A DNA stretch of 64,000 nucleotides, taken from Channallabes apus (Eukaryota; Chordata; Actinopteri; Siluriformes; Clariidae). How positions within the stretch are numbered: position 1 is the first letter of the stretch; each line of letters opens with the position of its first letter. This document shows positions 11,053 to 23,053 of this stretch, piece after piece. The notes beneath the pieces are model-generated. The model was not told the origin of the DNA. It ran no database searches and saw only the letters and a list, made by a program, of their open reading frames with translations. The translations under genes and the position numbers were made by a program. The DNA lies in NCBI GenBank assembly GCA_030522415.1, contig CM060121.1, positions 12,542,055 through 12,606,054 on the forward strand, written 5' to 3'.

Positions 11053-13860
11053 TTAGTCCTGTGTGGAGGTGTGATTGAGAGACCTTATCGCCTGTGGGAA
11101 GAAGCTCCTCCTCAGCCTCTCTGTGTTGGCCTTTAGGGAGCGGAATCTCTTCCCAGACCGCAACAAAGAGAACAGTCCATTACTGGGGTGACTGAGGTCC
11201 TTCATGATCTTCCTGGCCTTAGTCCAGCACCACTTGCTGTAGATGGAGTGCAGGTCAGGGAGCTCAGTGCGGATGATGCGCTCGGCTGATCGCACCACCC
11301 TCTGTAGAGCTCGTCTGTCCTGCATGGTGCTGTTCCCGAACCAGGTCGTGATGTTTCCCGTCAGGATGCTCTCTATGGTGCAGGAGTAGAAGTTCCTGAG
11401 CACCTTGGAGGGCAGTCTAAAGTCTCTCAAGCGTCTGAGGTGGTAGAGATGCTGCCGGGCTTTTTTCACCACGGTGTTGATGTGACAGGACCATGACAGG
11501 TCCTGCGTGATGTGAACACCGAGGTATCTGAAGCTGTCCACTCTCTCCACTGGGCTCCTGTTGATGACGGGGGTCTGGTAGTTCCTCTCCTGCTTTGTAC
11601 TAAAGTCCACTATCAGCTCCTTTGTCTTACTGACGTTCAGGAGGAGATTGTTCCTCTGGCACCAGTTCTCCAGATTTCCAATCTCCTCTAGGTAGTCCGA
11701 CTCATCATTGTTGGTGATCAGTCCGACCACGACGGTGTCGTCAGCAAACTTGATGATGGAGGTGGAGTTGGTAGTGGCCATGCAGTCGTGGGTGTACAAA
11801 GAGTACAGCAGGGGGCTCAGAACACAACCCTGGGGGGCTCCAGTGCTGAGAGTGAGTGTGGCTGAGACATGTCCGCCCATCCTTACTGCCTGTGGTCTGC
11901 CAGTCAGAAAATTGGAGATCCACTGACATATAGATGAGCTCAGTCCCAGGTGCTCCAGCTTGGTGGTGAGTGTGGAGGGAATTATGGTATTAAAAGCAGA
12001 GCTGTAGTCGATGAAGAGCATTTTAACATAATTCCCTTTCCTAGTGTCCAGGTGAGTGAGTGATGTGTGGAGGAGATGAGAGATTGCATCGTCTGTGGAG
12101 CGGTTCTGACGGTATGCAAACTGTAGTGGGTCGGGTAGTGAAGAAATGATGAAGTCTCTGATAAGGCGTTCAAAGCACTTCATCACTACTGAGGTGAGGG
12201 CTACAGGGCGATAGTCATTGAGGGAAGCAGGATGTGGTTTCTTCGGGACAGGAACAATGATGGACTCTTTGAAGCATGTGGGGATCACCGACTGAGATAA
12301 AGAGATGTTGAATATCTCAGTGAACACAGGTGCTAGCTGGTCTGCGCAGGCTCTGAGAATACGACCTGAGATGCCGTCTGGTCCTGCTGCTTTCCTGGTG
12401 TTCACTCTCTTGAAGGCTCTCCTCACGTCGTGCTCGGAGATGATGAGCGCGTTCCCGGTGCTGGCTGTGTCTTCCTGTCTGCAGCAGTTAGCGCCGCTAG
12501 CATTAGCGCCGTTAGTATTAGCGCCGTTAGCATTAGCACCGCTAGCGTCTTTAGCTGCAGCCTCGAAGCGAGCATAGAAGGTGTTGAGCTCGTCTGCCAG
12601 AGTCGCGTCCGTGTTCGTCATACCGGATGCTGGTGCTTTATAGTCCGTTATTGTTCTTAGTCCCTGCCACAGGCTCCTAGAGTCACTCTGTTGAAGCTGT
12701 GACTCTAGTTTTCTCCCGTAGCACTGCTTCGCCTCTTTCACCGCCTTCCGGACGTTATATGACGCAGCCTTGTACGGTTCCATGTCCCCCGACGCAAGTC
12801 CCGTGTTGTAGGCAGCGGTGCGAGATCTCAGAGCGTCGCGGATGGTTTTATCCACCCACGGCTTCTGGTTGGGAAACGTTCTGATAGTCTTTTTCTCCAC
12901 CGTATCGTCCACTAGCTTTCCAATAAATCCCACAACCGCTTCGGTAAACACGCTGACGTCATCATCGGAGCTGTTTCTGAACATGTCCCAGTCTGCGTCA
13001 TCGAGTGCGTCCTGTAACGCGGCCACCGATTGGTCCATCCAGCGCGCGACCTCCCTCTGAACCGGAACTTCCTGTTTCAGCCTTGAGAAGATGGCGGCGT
13101 GGTCGGATTTACCGAATTTACCGGATTTACCAAACGCTGGACGAGATTGTGCCTTGTAACCGTCTTTGACCGTGGTATAACAATGGTCCAGTGTCCTTTC
13201 GCCCCTCGTGGGGCAGGTGATGTGCTGATAAAAGTTCGGCGCTGCGCGTTTGAGGTTGGCACTATTAAAATCCCCCGCCACAATGAGCGCAGCGTCCCGG
13301 TGCTGTGTCTGGTGCTGTGTGAGCGCCTCATGCAGCTCGCATAAGGCAGTGTCAGTGTCTGCTTGTGGAGGGATGTAAACGGCACTGATTATGACCTATG
13401 TGAACTCCCGTGGAAGATAAAATGGACGACACATGATGGACAGTAGTTCCAGGTTTGGTGTGCAGGAGCGTGTAAGAGGAACAACGCTCGCGCTGTTGCA
13501 CCAGCTGTTGTTCACCATTAAGCACACGCCGCCTCCCCTTGACTTCCCCGAGTCCCGCGTCCTGTCCACGCGGTGAACCGAGAAGAACTCGGCTGGTTGT
13601 ATGGCGTGGTCTGGCACCGCTGGGTTCAGCCATGTCTCGGTGAAGCAGAGAAGGTTGCAGTCCCGAATGTCTCTCTGGAACTTTATCCTGGCCCTGAGGT
13701 CATCAAGTTTGTTCTCCAGTGACTGGACGTTGGCGAGCAGGATGCTAGGCAGAGGTGTGCGGTGTGCACGGGCTCTGAGCCGGTTCCTCACACCAGCTCG
13801 TCTCCCTCGGGTCCGTCGCTTCGCGTGGCGTCCATTGTTCTCCCTCAGGATCTCACTCGG
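11053..13860 (-). pseudogene. LINE endonuclease-reverse transcriptase ORF with one in-frame stop
   Basis: One reading frame covers an apurinic-like endonuclease and a reverse transcriptase. Endonuclease signatures: NVQSLENKLDDL, CFTETWLNPAVPDHA, AGDFN and KSDHAAIF. Reverse transcriptase signatures: DYRPVALTSVVMKCFERL, FIDYSSAFNTI, GAPQGCVLSPLLY and the catalytic IKFADDTVVVG, then YLGVHI. A TAG at 13396-13398 interrupts the endonuclease just after CRPFYLPREFT; the frame continues unchanged beyond it for 742 or more codons. This is the L2 architecture common in fish. The rest being open suggests a young insertion. The start is uncertain, as the frame is open above 13791. Confidence 0.85.
12480..12545 (-). 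repeat. 15-bp minisatellite inside the LINE ORF
   Basis: About four imperfect 15-bp units (consensus gcgccgttagcattag on the plus strand) encode the run ASGANANGANTNGANASGAN in the linker between endonuclease and reverse transcriptase. It is in frame, so copy-number change alters only the linker length. Confidence 0.85.
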
Positions 13861-14063
13861 CCAGCTCGGATCCGGAGTTAAAAACGTCGAATTGTGAGTA
13901 CATTGTATACCAATAGAAACAAGAGTGTCTCTATCATACCTAATGTACTCAATGGTGGTGATTTTGCCGATTTTAAAACACTGAAAACTAACTTAAAGAA
14001 CAAAAACAAAGAAAAGGTGGTCGGAGCAGTCGTGACGGCAGCCGACCTCACCGGCGCCATCTT

Positions 14064-14975
14064 GGTATCAAGCACGGCGGAGGTAGTATCCTGTGTTGGG
14101 CTTGCATGGCTGATTCTGGAAAGTTCTCACAAATATTTTCTGATGATGTTCTCATGGTTCTAGCAGCAGAATGAATTCAGCATTTGCTTCCAGAAAAAAA
14201 AGAAACTGGAATCCAGGAGAGGCATCACAAAAGACAACATCCTTTTGGATAATGTTGGATAAACCAAAACGTTGACGGATAAAATTTTTTTTAAAAAAGG
14301 ACCCAAAGTGAGTTTTTGAAAAGGAAAACTGTTTTAAAGAGTTGGTTGAGAAGATGCAAGTTTTTTTAATGCAATGCTTAATCAAGAATACTGTTATAAA
14401 TCTAAAAAAATTAAATAAAATGCATTCATTTAAGAAATCTCTTGGTCACTTGGTCAAGTGTTTGATAAAAGTAAAACAGAAGTAGTATTCGAAATTTTAT
14501 TTCTAGTATTTGTGCACTCAATTATGATCTCACAATTGCAAGTAAGCAGGAATTCACATGGCTCCTTTTTAAATAGTTAGTGAAAACCAAGTGGAATAGA
14601 TAACAGCTTTTCGTGTATATTAGTCTGTTATGTATATGTTTCATATATTTTAAGCAGAACTTGTTTAATTCATAAATAAAAACTACTTGGCGAAAAAAGA
14701 TTCAGCTACTTGGCGAAAAAAATGAGCCCGCTTTTATTAGCTGGCAAGCTATCTAACGGTTACTAGCGAATCAGTAAAACTTCAATTAAAACCTTGTATG
14801 AGTGTTGGACTTCAAGCCTTGAATAATTTTTTATTAAGTTTTCGTATACATCTCGCGAATACAAAGATCACCACTACACCTACACTACATAGCACATAAA
14901 TCCAGCAGATTTAAACTATATAGGCATGCTTGAGAACAGCCTTAATGATGAAGAACTATTAAAGTGCGAGCTCAC
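14064..14975 (-). other. cep112: cep112 intron, part upstream of the LINE
   Basis: AT-rich sequence. A short direct repeat, 'ctacttggcgaaaaaa', occurs twice at about 14683-14722. Nothing else recognised. Confidence 0.5.
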
Positions 14976-15111
14976 CTGCTGCTTCATGTCAGCGTAGGCT
15001 TTTTCGGAGCTGAGCTCCACCTGTTTCTTAAAGCTCTCCAAAGCACTCTCTGCCTGCTGAGCCTGCTGTCTCTGGGACTCTCTTAGGTGGCTTATTTGAT
15101 CCTCTTTCTCC
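14976..15111 (-). CDS. cep112: cep112 internal exon (136 nt, phase 2-0)
   Basis: Completes the split arginine, then EKEDQISHLRESQRQQAQQA, then a block ending KKQVELSSEKAYADMKQQ. The acceptor is TCTTTCTAG/G and the donor CAG/GTGAGC. The alanine- and glutamine-rich stretch before the VELSSEK block matches CEP112. It lies just upstream, in the gene's direction, of the intron holding the L2 LINE. Confidence 0.88.
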
Positions 15112-15767
15112 CTAGAAAGAGTGCATACACAAACTTTAGAATGCAGCAGGGTTTTAGACAAATCAATCACAGAAACGTAACTCCATTTCACATCCTGAAG
15201 AAAGAACCGAAGTGAAAACCCACTTGCCATTCTACACGTATTTTTACCGGGACTGCTCTTACTGTCTCTGTATTATAGTACTGAACACACACATCATACA
15301 AATGATCGTACAAAATACTTCCCGTCAAAAAAAAAAAAAAACTGTGCAAGATTTAATACACAAGCGATGGCAATACGTTATACACGTTTTCCCTTCACGC
15401 CAAAAGAAAAATCAGGAAAAACGTGCCAAGTACTCCTCCCAAAATGTATTCAGGCCATACATTCTGAAAAAAAAAAAAAAAAAAAAAAACCACACACCCA
15501 GATGCACTGTGTATTGCCTACTTTTCATCACCTGATAGGTGCCGCTTTACATCGAGAACTGAGAACTTCAATGATCATAGAGGCACTTCGAACCCGCAGG
15601 AGCGGCTGAACAAAACAGTTTCTCCACCGCATCCTGACAATAATGCCAAGAGACAGCGGGCAAAAAAGAGCTGTCAGAGTCAAGACAATGCACAGCCCGG
15701 GATGAGACTGACAGCTGCAAAGCGCCTGTCAAGCCCTTCTCAGAGCAAGTGTTTGTACTGTGCATTG

Positions 15768-16330
15768 CATTAGTATTTGCCCCCTTGAACTTTTCTGCAT
15801 TTTGTTGCATTATGAATTGAAATGGATTTAATTGGGATTACACTGTACGTCATGAATTTTCATAATACATCCCATAATATTGACGTGACTCATGGTTGCT
15901 TTTCTGACTAATGCCCTTCTTACTCAGTCACTGGCTTTTGGCCTCCTCTCACAACCTGTGCCATATTCTATCATTTGTAACCAGTGGATTTAACAGAGTG
16001 AGACAGGACGTTGCAAGTTTGAGATATTTATCATAACCCTGATTGATTTCTTTCCAGAAATGTGTCCCAGACTCGTCTTGTTAGCTCCTTGGCCTTCATC
16101 ATGGTGTCTGTTTGGCATGTTCTTTAACCATCCCTGGGGTCTCACGCAAACAGGTGCATTTGTATAGAGATATCACACAGCACTCTATTCAGAACTCCAT
16201 TCATATAATTGTGTGACTTCTGGTGGTGAGTGGAACAAATTTAGGTGTTTTACAGCAACATTATGCAACTTATGTAGTCAAAATCCTAACCTTTCTGTAA
16301 ATAATTATGCAAAGTATCTGCCTGCCCAGT
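15768..16330. repeat. dispersed DNA-transposon-like repeat
   Basis: Contains 'agtatttgcccccttgaac', 'tccttggccttcatcatggtgtctg' split by divergence, and 'caggtgcatttgtatagagat', phrases that recur across fish genomes in a non-autonomous element. Ends and family are not certain. Confidence 0.45.
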
Positions 16331-18640
16331 TCAATATAATGATCTGTTTATATTTGTCACATATTGTACTGTAAGTTCAAGGGGATGAATACTAATGCAA
16401 TACCACAGCAAAGGCTCCTCTCTCTCTTTTTTTTTTTTAAGCAAGTAAGCGTAATTACAGAGGTAATTACTTTTAACTGACAGGAAGATTTACTGAAGTC
16501 TGTGAGAACAAACATACATGAAACACAGTAACCGCCACATCCTGTAGAATCAATAACAATAATGCTGAGGCACAATATATTACGACATGTAATAGGATCC
16601 AAACTGGTTTACTTGAAATTACTGTGGAATGTGTTACAAAAAAAAAAGAAAAAAATGATTTTGCTTTTGTGTTCTTAAAGAAAAAAACACTGTACATGAA
16701 GAGGTTCAAAAGAACATTTAATATAGTTCTCATTCCACAGTAACAATTCACAAAAAGCTTGTGGTTGCATAGTCAGTGAAAACTGCTCCAACAACCAATT
16801 TAGGATACAAAACCTTAAAAAAGTACAAAAAAGGATTCTACAGAAGATTTTCCAAAGTAAAGAAGGAAACAAGTGTCTCACATGAAGCACTGTCGAGCTA
16901 AATGACAAAAAACCACCGACTGCATGTCTAATGTGGGAGCTGTCCTGCTTTAGTAACTGTTTTATTTTATTATTATTATTACTCATACCCATAACGCCAG
17001 ACATAATAATAACAGGAAACAATGTCAACAAAGAGAGAGAAAATGCACACCAAAGCTGCCTTCTTCTTTTCCCCCAGTGTAATTTTGGTCCCTCTCATGT
17101 TTGACATCAAACGGTCCAGAAATGGTCTTTTTTTCCCCCTGCAATGTTGTGTATTCGGAAAGTCTGTAATTATTAATCTGCCTTGCAACAGGAATACCTA
17201 CAGGGCAGAGACAGACACAAAAGGACCATCTCTGGATCTCTAATGTGGAGCAGCCAACTTTGGAGGAACAGAGACTGAAGAGAACGAAACATGGGGGGGG
17301 GGGGGGAAGGACACAGCCACAAAAATAGGTCCCCGAGTCTTTCAGAGTGAAGACAGGCGAAGTGGATGACTGAGAGGGAAAAATACGGAGACAGATGCAG
17401 CTTTGGACTTACTATATTCATTCTCATCCTCAAATACAAGGTCTAAATCAACACATGTTAACCCAAATTACAGACTATAATCAGACTAACGTTGTATTTA
17501 TAACATAATCTTAAATTATAATCCATAGTATGTGACAAACTTTCTGTTGTCTCTTGATCATAAATACATCCCAAATATACTTTTTGCCTTCACCACTTGC
17601 ACTGTGTGTGTGCTTTTTTTTTTCCTTCAGTATGCAATGTGAAATGAGGAGCAGACAGTCTGTCACCATTCATCACCATGAGAGAGCGAGATGAGAGGGC
17701 AGACCAAGGGACGGTGGTGAACGAATAAAGAAACAGAGGGCGGGAAAGGGGAATGCCAGCTCGGCCTCTGCTCTTGGATGGGGTTTTTTTGGTTGGAGAA
17801 GTGGCAGGAGAGGAGGCTCAAATTAAAGATGTGTTGTTGGACCAGAGGAAATCCTTCTCATCCCGTGTTCTTAAAAGGCTTCTCATAGAGGAGGAGTGAG
17901 AAGGGAAGGACTTAAGGCAAGGGTGACGGAGCTTCCGTCCAGCCACAGGCCAGACAGGAGGGTCCGTTTTCCAGCCATCTGAAACCACAAGACGCCTCCC
18001 ATGTGGAGAACAGAGCACAACTGAAGAGGAAACTCATCTCCTGCTGCGGGAGAAAATGACTAGAGAGGCTTCGAAAACACAGCAGTGGCTCTCGGCCTCC
18101 CATTCATTTTCATAGATTTGGCTTTCAATTTCCAACATAGACCGGGTCACTTGCACTCGTGGCGGAAGTGCGTGTGTGGGGGCTGTGGATGGTTTATGTG
18201 TGTGGCAAGCATAGTAAAGCCCGGTGGCCTTGTCAACCCACACAGTTGTCTTGAAATGCATGACAACGCAGCACACTGATATGAATTATTTCCATGTAAA
18301 TGACAAATAAACAAATGTTAGGAAATATGAAAAAAAGTTTTCTGTAACTAATCATACAATCCCAAAATTTCAATCCACAGCTGTTAAAGGTGTTCAAATA
18401 GTGCTTGATACCATGTTATGTGAACAATAATGGGGACAGCATTAGAATTTTGGTTTTCCTCATATCCCATTGATTCTGAAAGTATCCTGAAATAGCAGTT
18501 TAGACACTTGCAAAACATACAAGCTGTATGCATGTGTCTAAAAAGTCCTCAAAATATTCACTGGCATGTGCATTTTTTATTCTGGTCCTGCAGTATCACC
18601 AATCTACACATTTTGATATTTTCCTTGGTCCCATTTTACT
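16331..18640 (-). other. cep112: cep112 intron, no gene recognised
   Basis: Includes a moderately GC-rich stretch around 17200-18270 with open frames but no supported exon. It holds poly-G and poly-T runs. No repeat family was recognised. Confidence 0.4.
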
Positions 18641-18644
18641 GTAA

Positions 18645-18968
18645 CTGATTGTTTAGGGTGGCATGATGGAGCAGCAAATCGTGTTGCCAACTCGCATCTT
18701 TAGTGTTCCCAGTTGGATCCTGGGGGTAAGCTATTCTCTGTACATTTCAGGGCTTTCTTTAGCATTCTTTGCATTTTCCTCCCACCTCCCAAAAACATGC
18801 CATTAGATGGCTTGGCTATTATAAACTCCCCCTAGGCATGATTGAGAGTGAGAATGTGTGTGCATGGTCCACTAGGATGGACTTGCATCTCAACCAGGGG
18901 CTATTTACTACCACCCAGTGCTACTACCAACCAAGAATAGGTTACAGATCTACCCTGATCAAGATATA
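18645..18968 (+). repeat. dispersed fish SINE-like repeat
   Basis: Degenerate copy of the common teleost unit beginning 'ggcatgatggagcagcaaa', passing through a box-B-like 'cccagttggatcctg', then 'tcctcccacctcccaaaaac' and ending near 'gaccaggataag'-like 'accctgatcaagatat'. Diverged, no target duplication seen. Confidence 0.55.
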
Positions 18969-20177
18969 GTGATTATTTAAGATGAATTAATTTGGCTAAA
19001 ACAAGCAAAGTGGGACAAATGTGATTGAGAAAGAAGTTGGCTGTATTTGTGGATTATTCTGTAAAGAGAAAATAAGACCCAAAATAGTGAAAGATGTGAC
19101 ATGCTTGATTTTCTAACTAACTTGCTCATGGTGTTGCTTCCACATCTGTGAGCGCAAAAGCATTATTTAGAATTCTAAACGTCAACCACATCCATCGTGA
19201 TCAATGGGCAGGACTCATGGTTGTTAGGACTTGGGGCATAAACATGTCAATCAATGAATATCTCACAAGTCATTGTTATTAGAATAGTCCAAATAAATAT
19301 GAATGCTCTTTCAAAGCACATGTGCTCGGGTTAATCGACAACATAAGTCAGTACACCTACAAACATATGGCCATATGCATCCCATGTGCATTCCTCCTCT
19401 CCACAAGTCCAAAGCCTGAGACCAGGAATGTTATGAATTTTGTTTGACTGGAATACTAACGAATAAGTACCAGATCAAAGACCCCCAAAAAGATGCAACT
19501 CGTGAAACAAGATGAGAAAATGAAAAGCTGAAATATTCAGCGTCCTAAAAAGGGCTGCATTTTCTGCTCCATTCACCCATTACCCTTTCCATCTCTCGCC
19601 AGAGAGTGAGTAACAAGTGCAGCTCGAGCTGCCATCAAGCACTTAGGCTCCTTGACTGACAAATATGCATGAATTCAAAAACAGCGGCCGCGACTGAAAA
19701 GAACTTAACACCACACCACTATGGTCAAATATTCTGTCTGAGTTTCGACAGAGAGCCAAGATAAAAAAAGAGAGAGTGAAAGAGAGAGCGAGAGAGAGAC
19801 AGCAATGAAGCTAAATATGGTAAATGGAAGCTGTCTGTGATGATCACAAGGCTGTTTGTTGAAGATTTAATGCACTGAGATCTTCAAGACAAAATCAGGC
19901 CAATGTGGAAGAAAAGACTATCCAGTGTGTCGTTAGCAGATGATGCACAATTTTGCCAGTAATACTGCATGTGTGAATAGAGAGAGACCAAATCGCTTTG
20001 CTGCAGCACTGAGCGAAGGGATTAGCCTTCTGCTTAATATACTGTAAGGCAACTATTTTTTTCCTTCCAAATGTCCATGCTATTCAAAGTTTTTGTTTGG
20101 AAATGAAAAAAATAAATAAATAAAATGAGAAATATGACTCCCAAAAGTCATATGGTGTGAATTAATGGGTAAACGTG

Positions 20178-20290
20178 TGTGTGCATGTTGCCCAGCACTG
20201 GGTCGCTGAACTATCCAGTATGTATTTCCGTCTCACTCCCAGTGTTCCCAGAATTCATTATGGCTACTAAGGACAAACAAATGGAATGAA
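20178..20290 (+). repeat. 3' fragment of the same repeat family as 18645-18968
   Basis: 'gtgtgtgcatgttgccca', then 'tatttccgtctcactcccag' and 'tgttcccagaattcat' align with the tail of the family and lack its 5' half. Confidence 0.4.
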
Positions 20291-20986
20291 ATCAAGAGTC
20301 AGTGTTTAATATGATATTGGTTCCCACCAGAGTAAGAACAGATGATTTAAAAGATCTTAAACTGTTGTCTTTGTGTTGACTGAGATATGATTCATGCCAC
20401 TAAGCTCTCCCGTCAGTATGTTTGGTTTGTTGGTGGATGTTAAAGAAAGTAGTCTGTAGATGCCCCCCTCCACCCTAAAAAAAAAAAAAAAAAAAAACAT
20501 CTTTTCTTCATAACTGGTCATAGTGTACGTTAATTCAGGTTAGAACATCATACTCAGGGTGGCATAACATGATAAAAGGGCAAGAAAGAAAATGTGAATC
20601 AATTTGCTTATAAGGTGCTCTTTAGAGTCAAACATAGCAAGAACAAGCTGTCTGCTTTTCCAATGACATGCAGCAGATCACGTTTCTCCCCGCTCCTGGC
20701 AAAAGATAAATTCTCTGCCTTCTCTGTTGAACCTTTAGCACACTTTGGTGTCATTTGGCATTTGTGGAGCTAGCATGGAACACCAGGCTTGGATTAGCCA
20801 CTCTTGAACACAGGCCGTAATTCATAAACAAAGCAAACCTGAAGAGAAGTAGACGTTTTTCGACCAAAGGAAAAAGAGAAGAGTAAATGGAAAAGTACAT
20901 TAACAATGTGAAATTCAGCCAACAGTCATGTAATACAAAAAAAAACAGTATTTCTAATGCTTCTGATAAGATGCAAAGGAATATGT

Positions 20987-21214
20987 GTTGTCGTTGGTCT
21001 TTCGGCTGCTCCCAGCAAGCGGTCACCACAGCGGAATATCCAGTCCGCACAACAACTTGGCACAGGTTTTACGCCGGATGCCCTTCCTGATGCAATCCTC
21101 CCATTTTATCTGGGCTTGGGACAGGCACTGCATCCAGTGGCTGGGGGTTTGGGCACTGGATGGGAATCGAACCCGGCCTTCCGCATGGCAGGTGAAACAC
21201 CTACCACTTAAGAG
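20987..21214 (-). repeat. tRNA-derived SINE, minus strand
   Basis: Reversed, it begins with a tRNA-like head with box B GGGTTCGATTCCCA (21165-21180). The body contains 'aagggcatccggcgtaaaac', typical of a widely dispersed fish SINE tail. The 3' end reads toward 'gcagccgaaagaccaacgac'. It abuts the palindrome that follows. Confidence 0.7.
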
Positions 21215-21860
21215 GTCAAGGCCTTCATCCTGATTCCTTTCCAAATTCCCCAGAACCCAATCTGCTGACCAAGCACCCATGGGACTCTCTTGACAAACAA
21301 GTCTGATTCATGGAGGCCCCACCCCACAGCACCCAAAGTGTCCACTGCTTATGTCCTGGTGCGAGACACCACAGCACACACCCAGAGGCCTTGTGGAGAA
21401 ATGCTTAAGGGCCCAAAGCTGTCCCAATGCACAAGAAAAACCCAAAACCTTTGTATATTGTATGCTGATCATTGTATATCCAAAAATGTGTTTCTGTCTT
21501 ATTGTCTCATCTTCTCCAGGGTGGTAGCTAGAAGAAATGTCCTATGATCTATATTTATATATTTTTTTGTAATTTACACATGCAAAGGAATATGTGTAAA
21601 TGACAAAAAAATATATATAAATATAGATCATAGGTTCTGGGCTCTGGGCCCTTAAGCATTTCTCCACAAGGCCTCTGGGTGTGTGCTGTGGTGTCTCGCA
21701 CCAGGACATAAGCAGTGGAACCTTTGGGTGCTGTGGAGTGGGGCCTCTGTGAATCAGACTTGTTTGTCAAGAGAGTCCCATGGGTGCTTGGTCAGCAGAT
21801 TGGGTTCTGGGGAATTTGGAAAGGAATCAGGATGAAGGCCTTGGCCTCTGCCTTTTGGGC
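21215..21860. repeat. large imperfect palindrome made of Tc1-like 3' ends
   Basis: About 210 bp at 21215-21420 is repeated in inverted orientation at 21640-21850. The arms encode the C-terminal transposase phrase DKQV/NKSD followed by MEAPP-like residues, and carry 'cacagcacacacccagaggc'. A smaller perfect-looking inverted repeat lies in the middle (21540-21633, 'cctatgatctatatttatat' and its complement). This is two 3' fragments of a Tc1-like element arranged tail to tail. Confidence 0.8.
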
Positions 21861-22144
21861 CCCTTGAGCAGTGCACTGGGTGTTCTGGTGCCTTTGTATG
21901 ATGCCAGCATTAGCTTTTCTTGGAATCAGAAGCCTAGGCTTTGGTCCCTGGAGGCATGGGTGAGCAATGAGTGCTCATGAATCTGTCACCAGTTTGCCTG
22001 TCATAATAGTATAGCTGATCGGTGCATGAGCTCAGAGACGCGCAATTGTCAGTGTGACTTGACAGGTAAGCGAGTATGCCATCTGATCTTACCACAACCT
22101 ACTGTATGCTACAGTGAACAGGTTCACTGTAGCATAGGTTCACT

Positions 22145-23053
22145 GTCCATATAAGACTCTCTTTGTCGAACAAATCAAACTTAAGAACAAATCAGACTTA
22201 CGAATGTCCTCCTGGAACGGAACCTTGTCATAAGTTGGATTTGTTCTTATACACCTTTGACACGAATATACAATATAAAGCATACCAATCCACTTGACTA
22301 AATCTGTCAGCTTTCTTAACAATGTCACCATGTGGCCAAAAGCCATAACTCCGTCTAAGGAAATTAATCTCATAGTGAAATGTTGTCGCTTCACCTTTAA
22401 ATCGCAAGGGAAATGCCATTTTGTCTCACAGCAAATTTCCTCATAAGAATGGAAATTCTGATGATTCGTTCTACAACCCAAAAATATACATAGAAAAATA
22501 TAAATATATAATAGAAATTATAAAGTAAAAATAAAACAAATTAACCTGCACTTTACGTTTGAAAAGGATTAGGCTGTGTTAGCAGGGGATGATGGATGAG
22601 GAGGAGGGGAGTCATGGTGTAACACAGACATGCATGTTGACTTAGAAGCGTAAAACTTAGAGTAAAGTTTTAAGAATAAGCAAACTAAACTATTCGCAAT
22701 CTAAGGTTTTACTGGTACGTGAAATATAAGTGTTGTCTCTGCGTCTTTAAATCGCAAGGGGAATCTCGGGCGCTATTCCGTCAGCTGTTTTGAACTGTTT
22801 TGTTGAGGATTTTCCTAAATTAGGATTATTCAACATCAGGACAGCTTTACCTGACTCATTTCTTCCGCACATATTTTATACATTCAATTACACACTGAAA
22901 ATATTGTATATAATTGTAAATATTGGTATCTGGTGCACTGCAGTATAAAATCATGCATACAATATACATGATCTATTTCCATGATTGTCGAACCGTGGTC
23001 CGTTCGTAACTGTGGAAATTCGTCAAATGTTTGTAAGTCGGGGACGACCTATT
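22145..23053. repeat. possible Tigger/pogo-like MITE
   Basis: Left part contains 'cagacttacgaatgtcctcc' and 'ggaacggaacc'; right part contains 'gtttgtaagtcggggacgac', as in Tigger-like repeats. An internal segment 'tttaaatcgcaaggg' occurs at 22396 and 22745. The left terminal repeat is not clear. Confidence 0.35.

Larger units (their letters stand above)
10672..14063 (-). mobile_element. L2-type (CR1/L2 group) LINE retrotransposon, near full length
   Basis: About 3.4 kb on the minus strand, in the sense orientation of cep112 and in the intron between the exons at 9369 and 14976. The 5' end carries a GC-rich leader with AAGATGGCGCCGGTG. It is followed by an endonuclease plus reverse transcriptase ORF and a 3' tail with two AATAAAA motifs near 10680-10705. 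Target duplications could not be assigned, so both ends are approximate. Confidence 0.85.

Noticed and set aside
12305..12660. Plus-strand ORFs over the LINE (Ala/Ser-rich)
   Set aside because: Antisense shadows of the reverse transcriptase ORF and its 15-bp repeats.
17173..18279. GC-rich tract with open frames as an exon cluster
   Set aside because: Overlapping frames on both strands, no motif and no consistent splice phases; more likely unannotated intron or non-coding conserved DNA.
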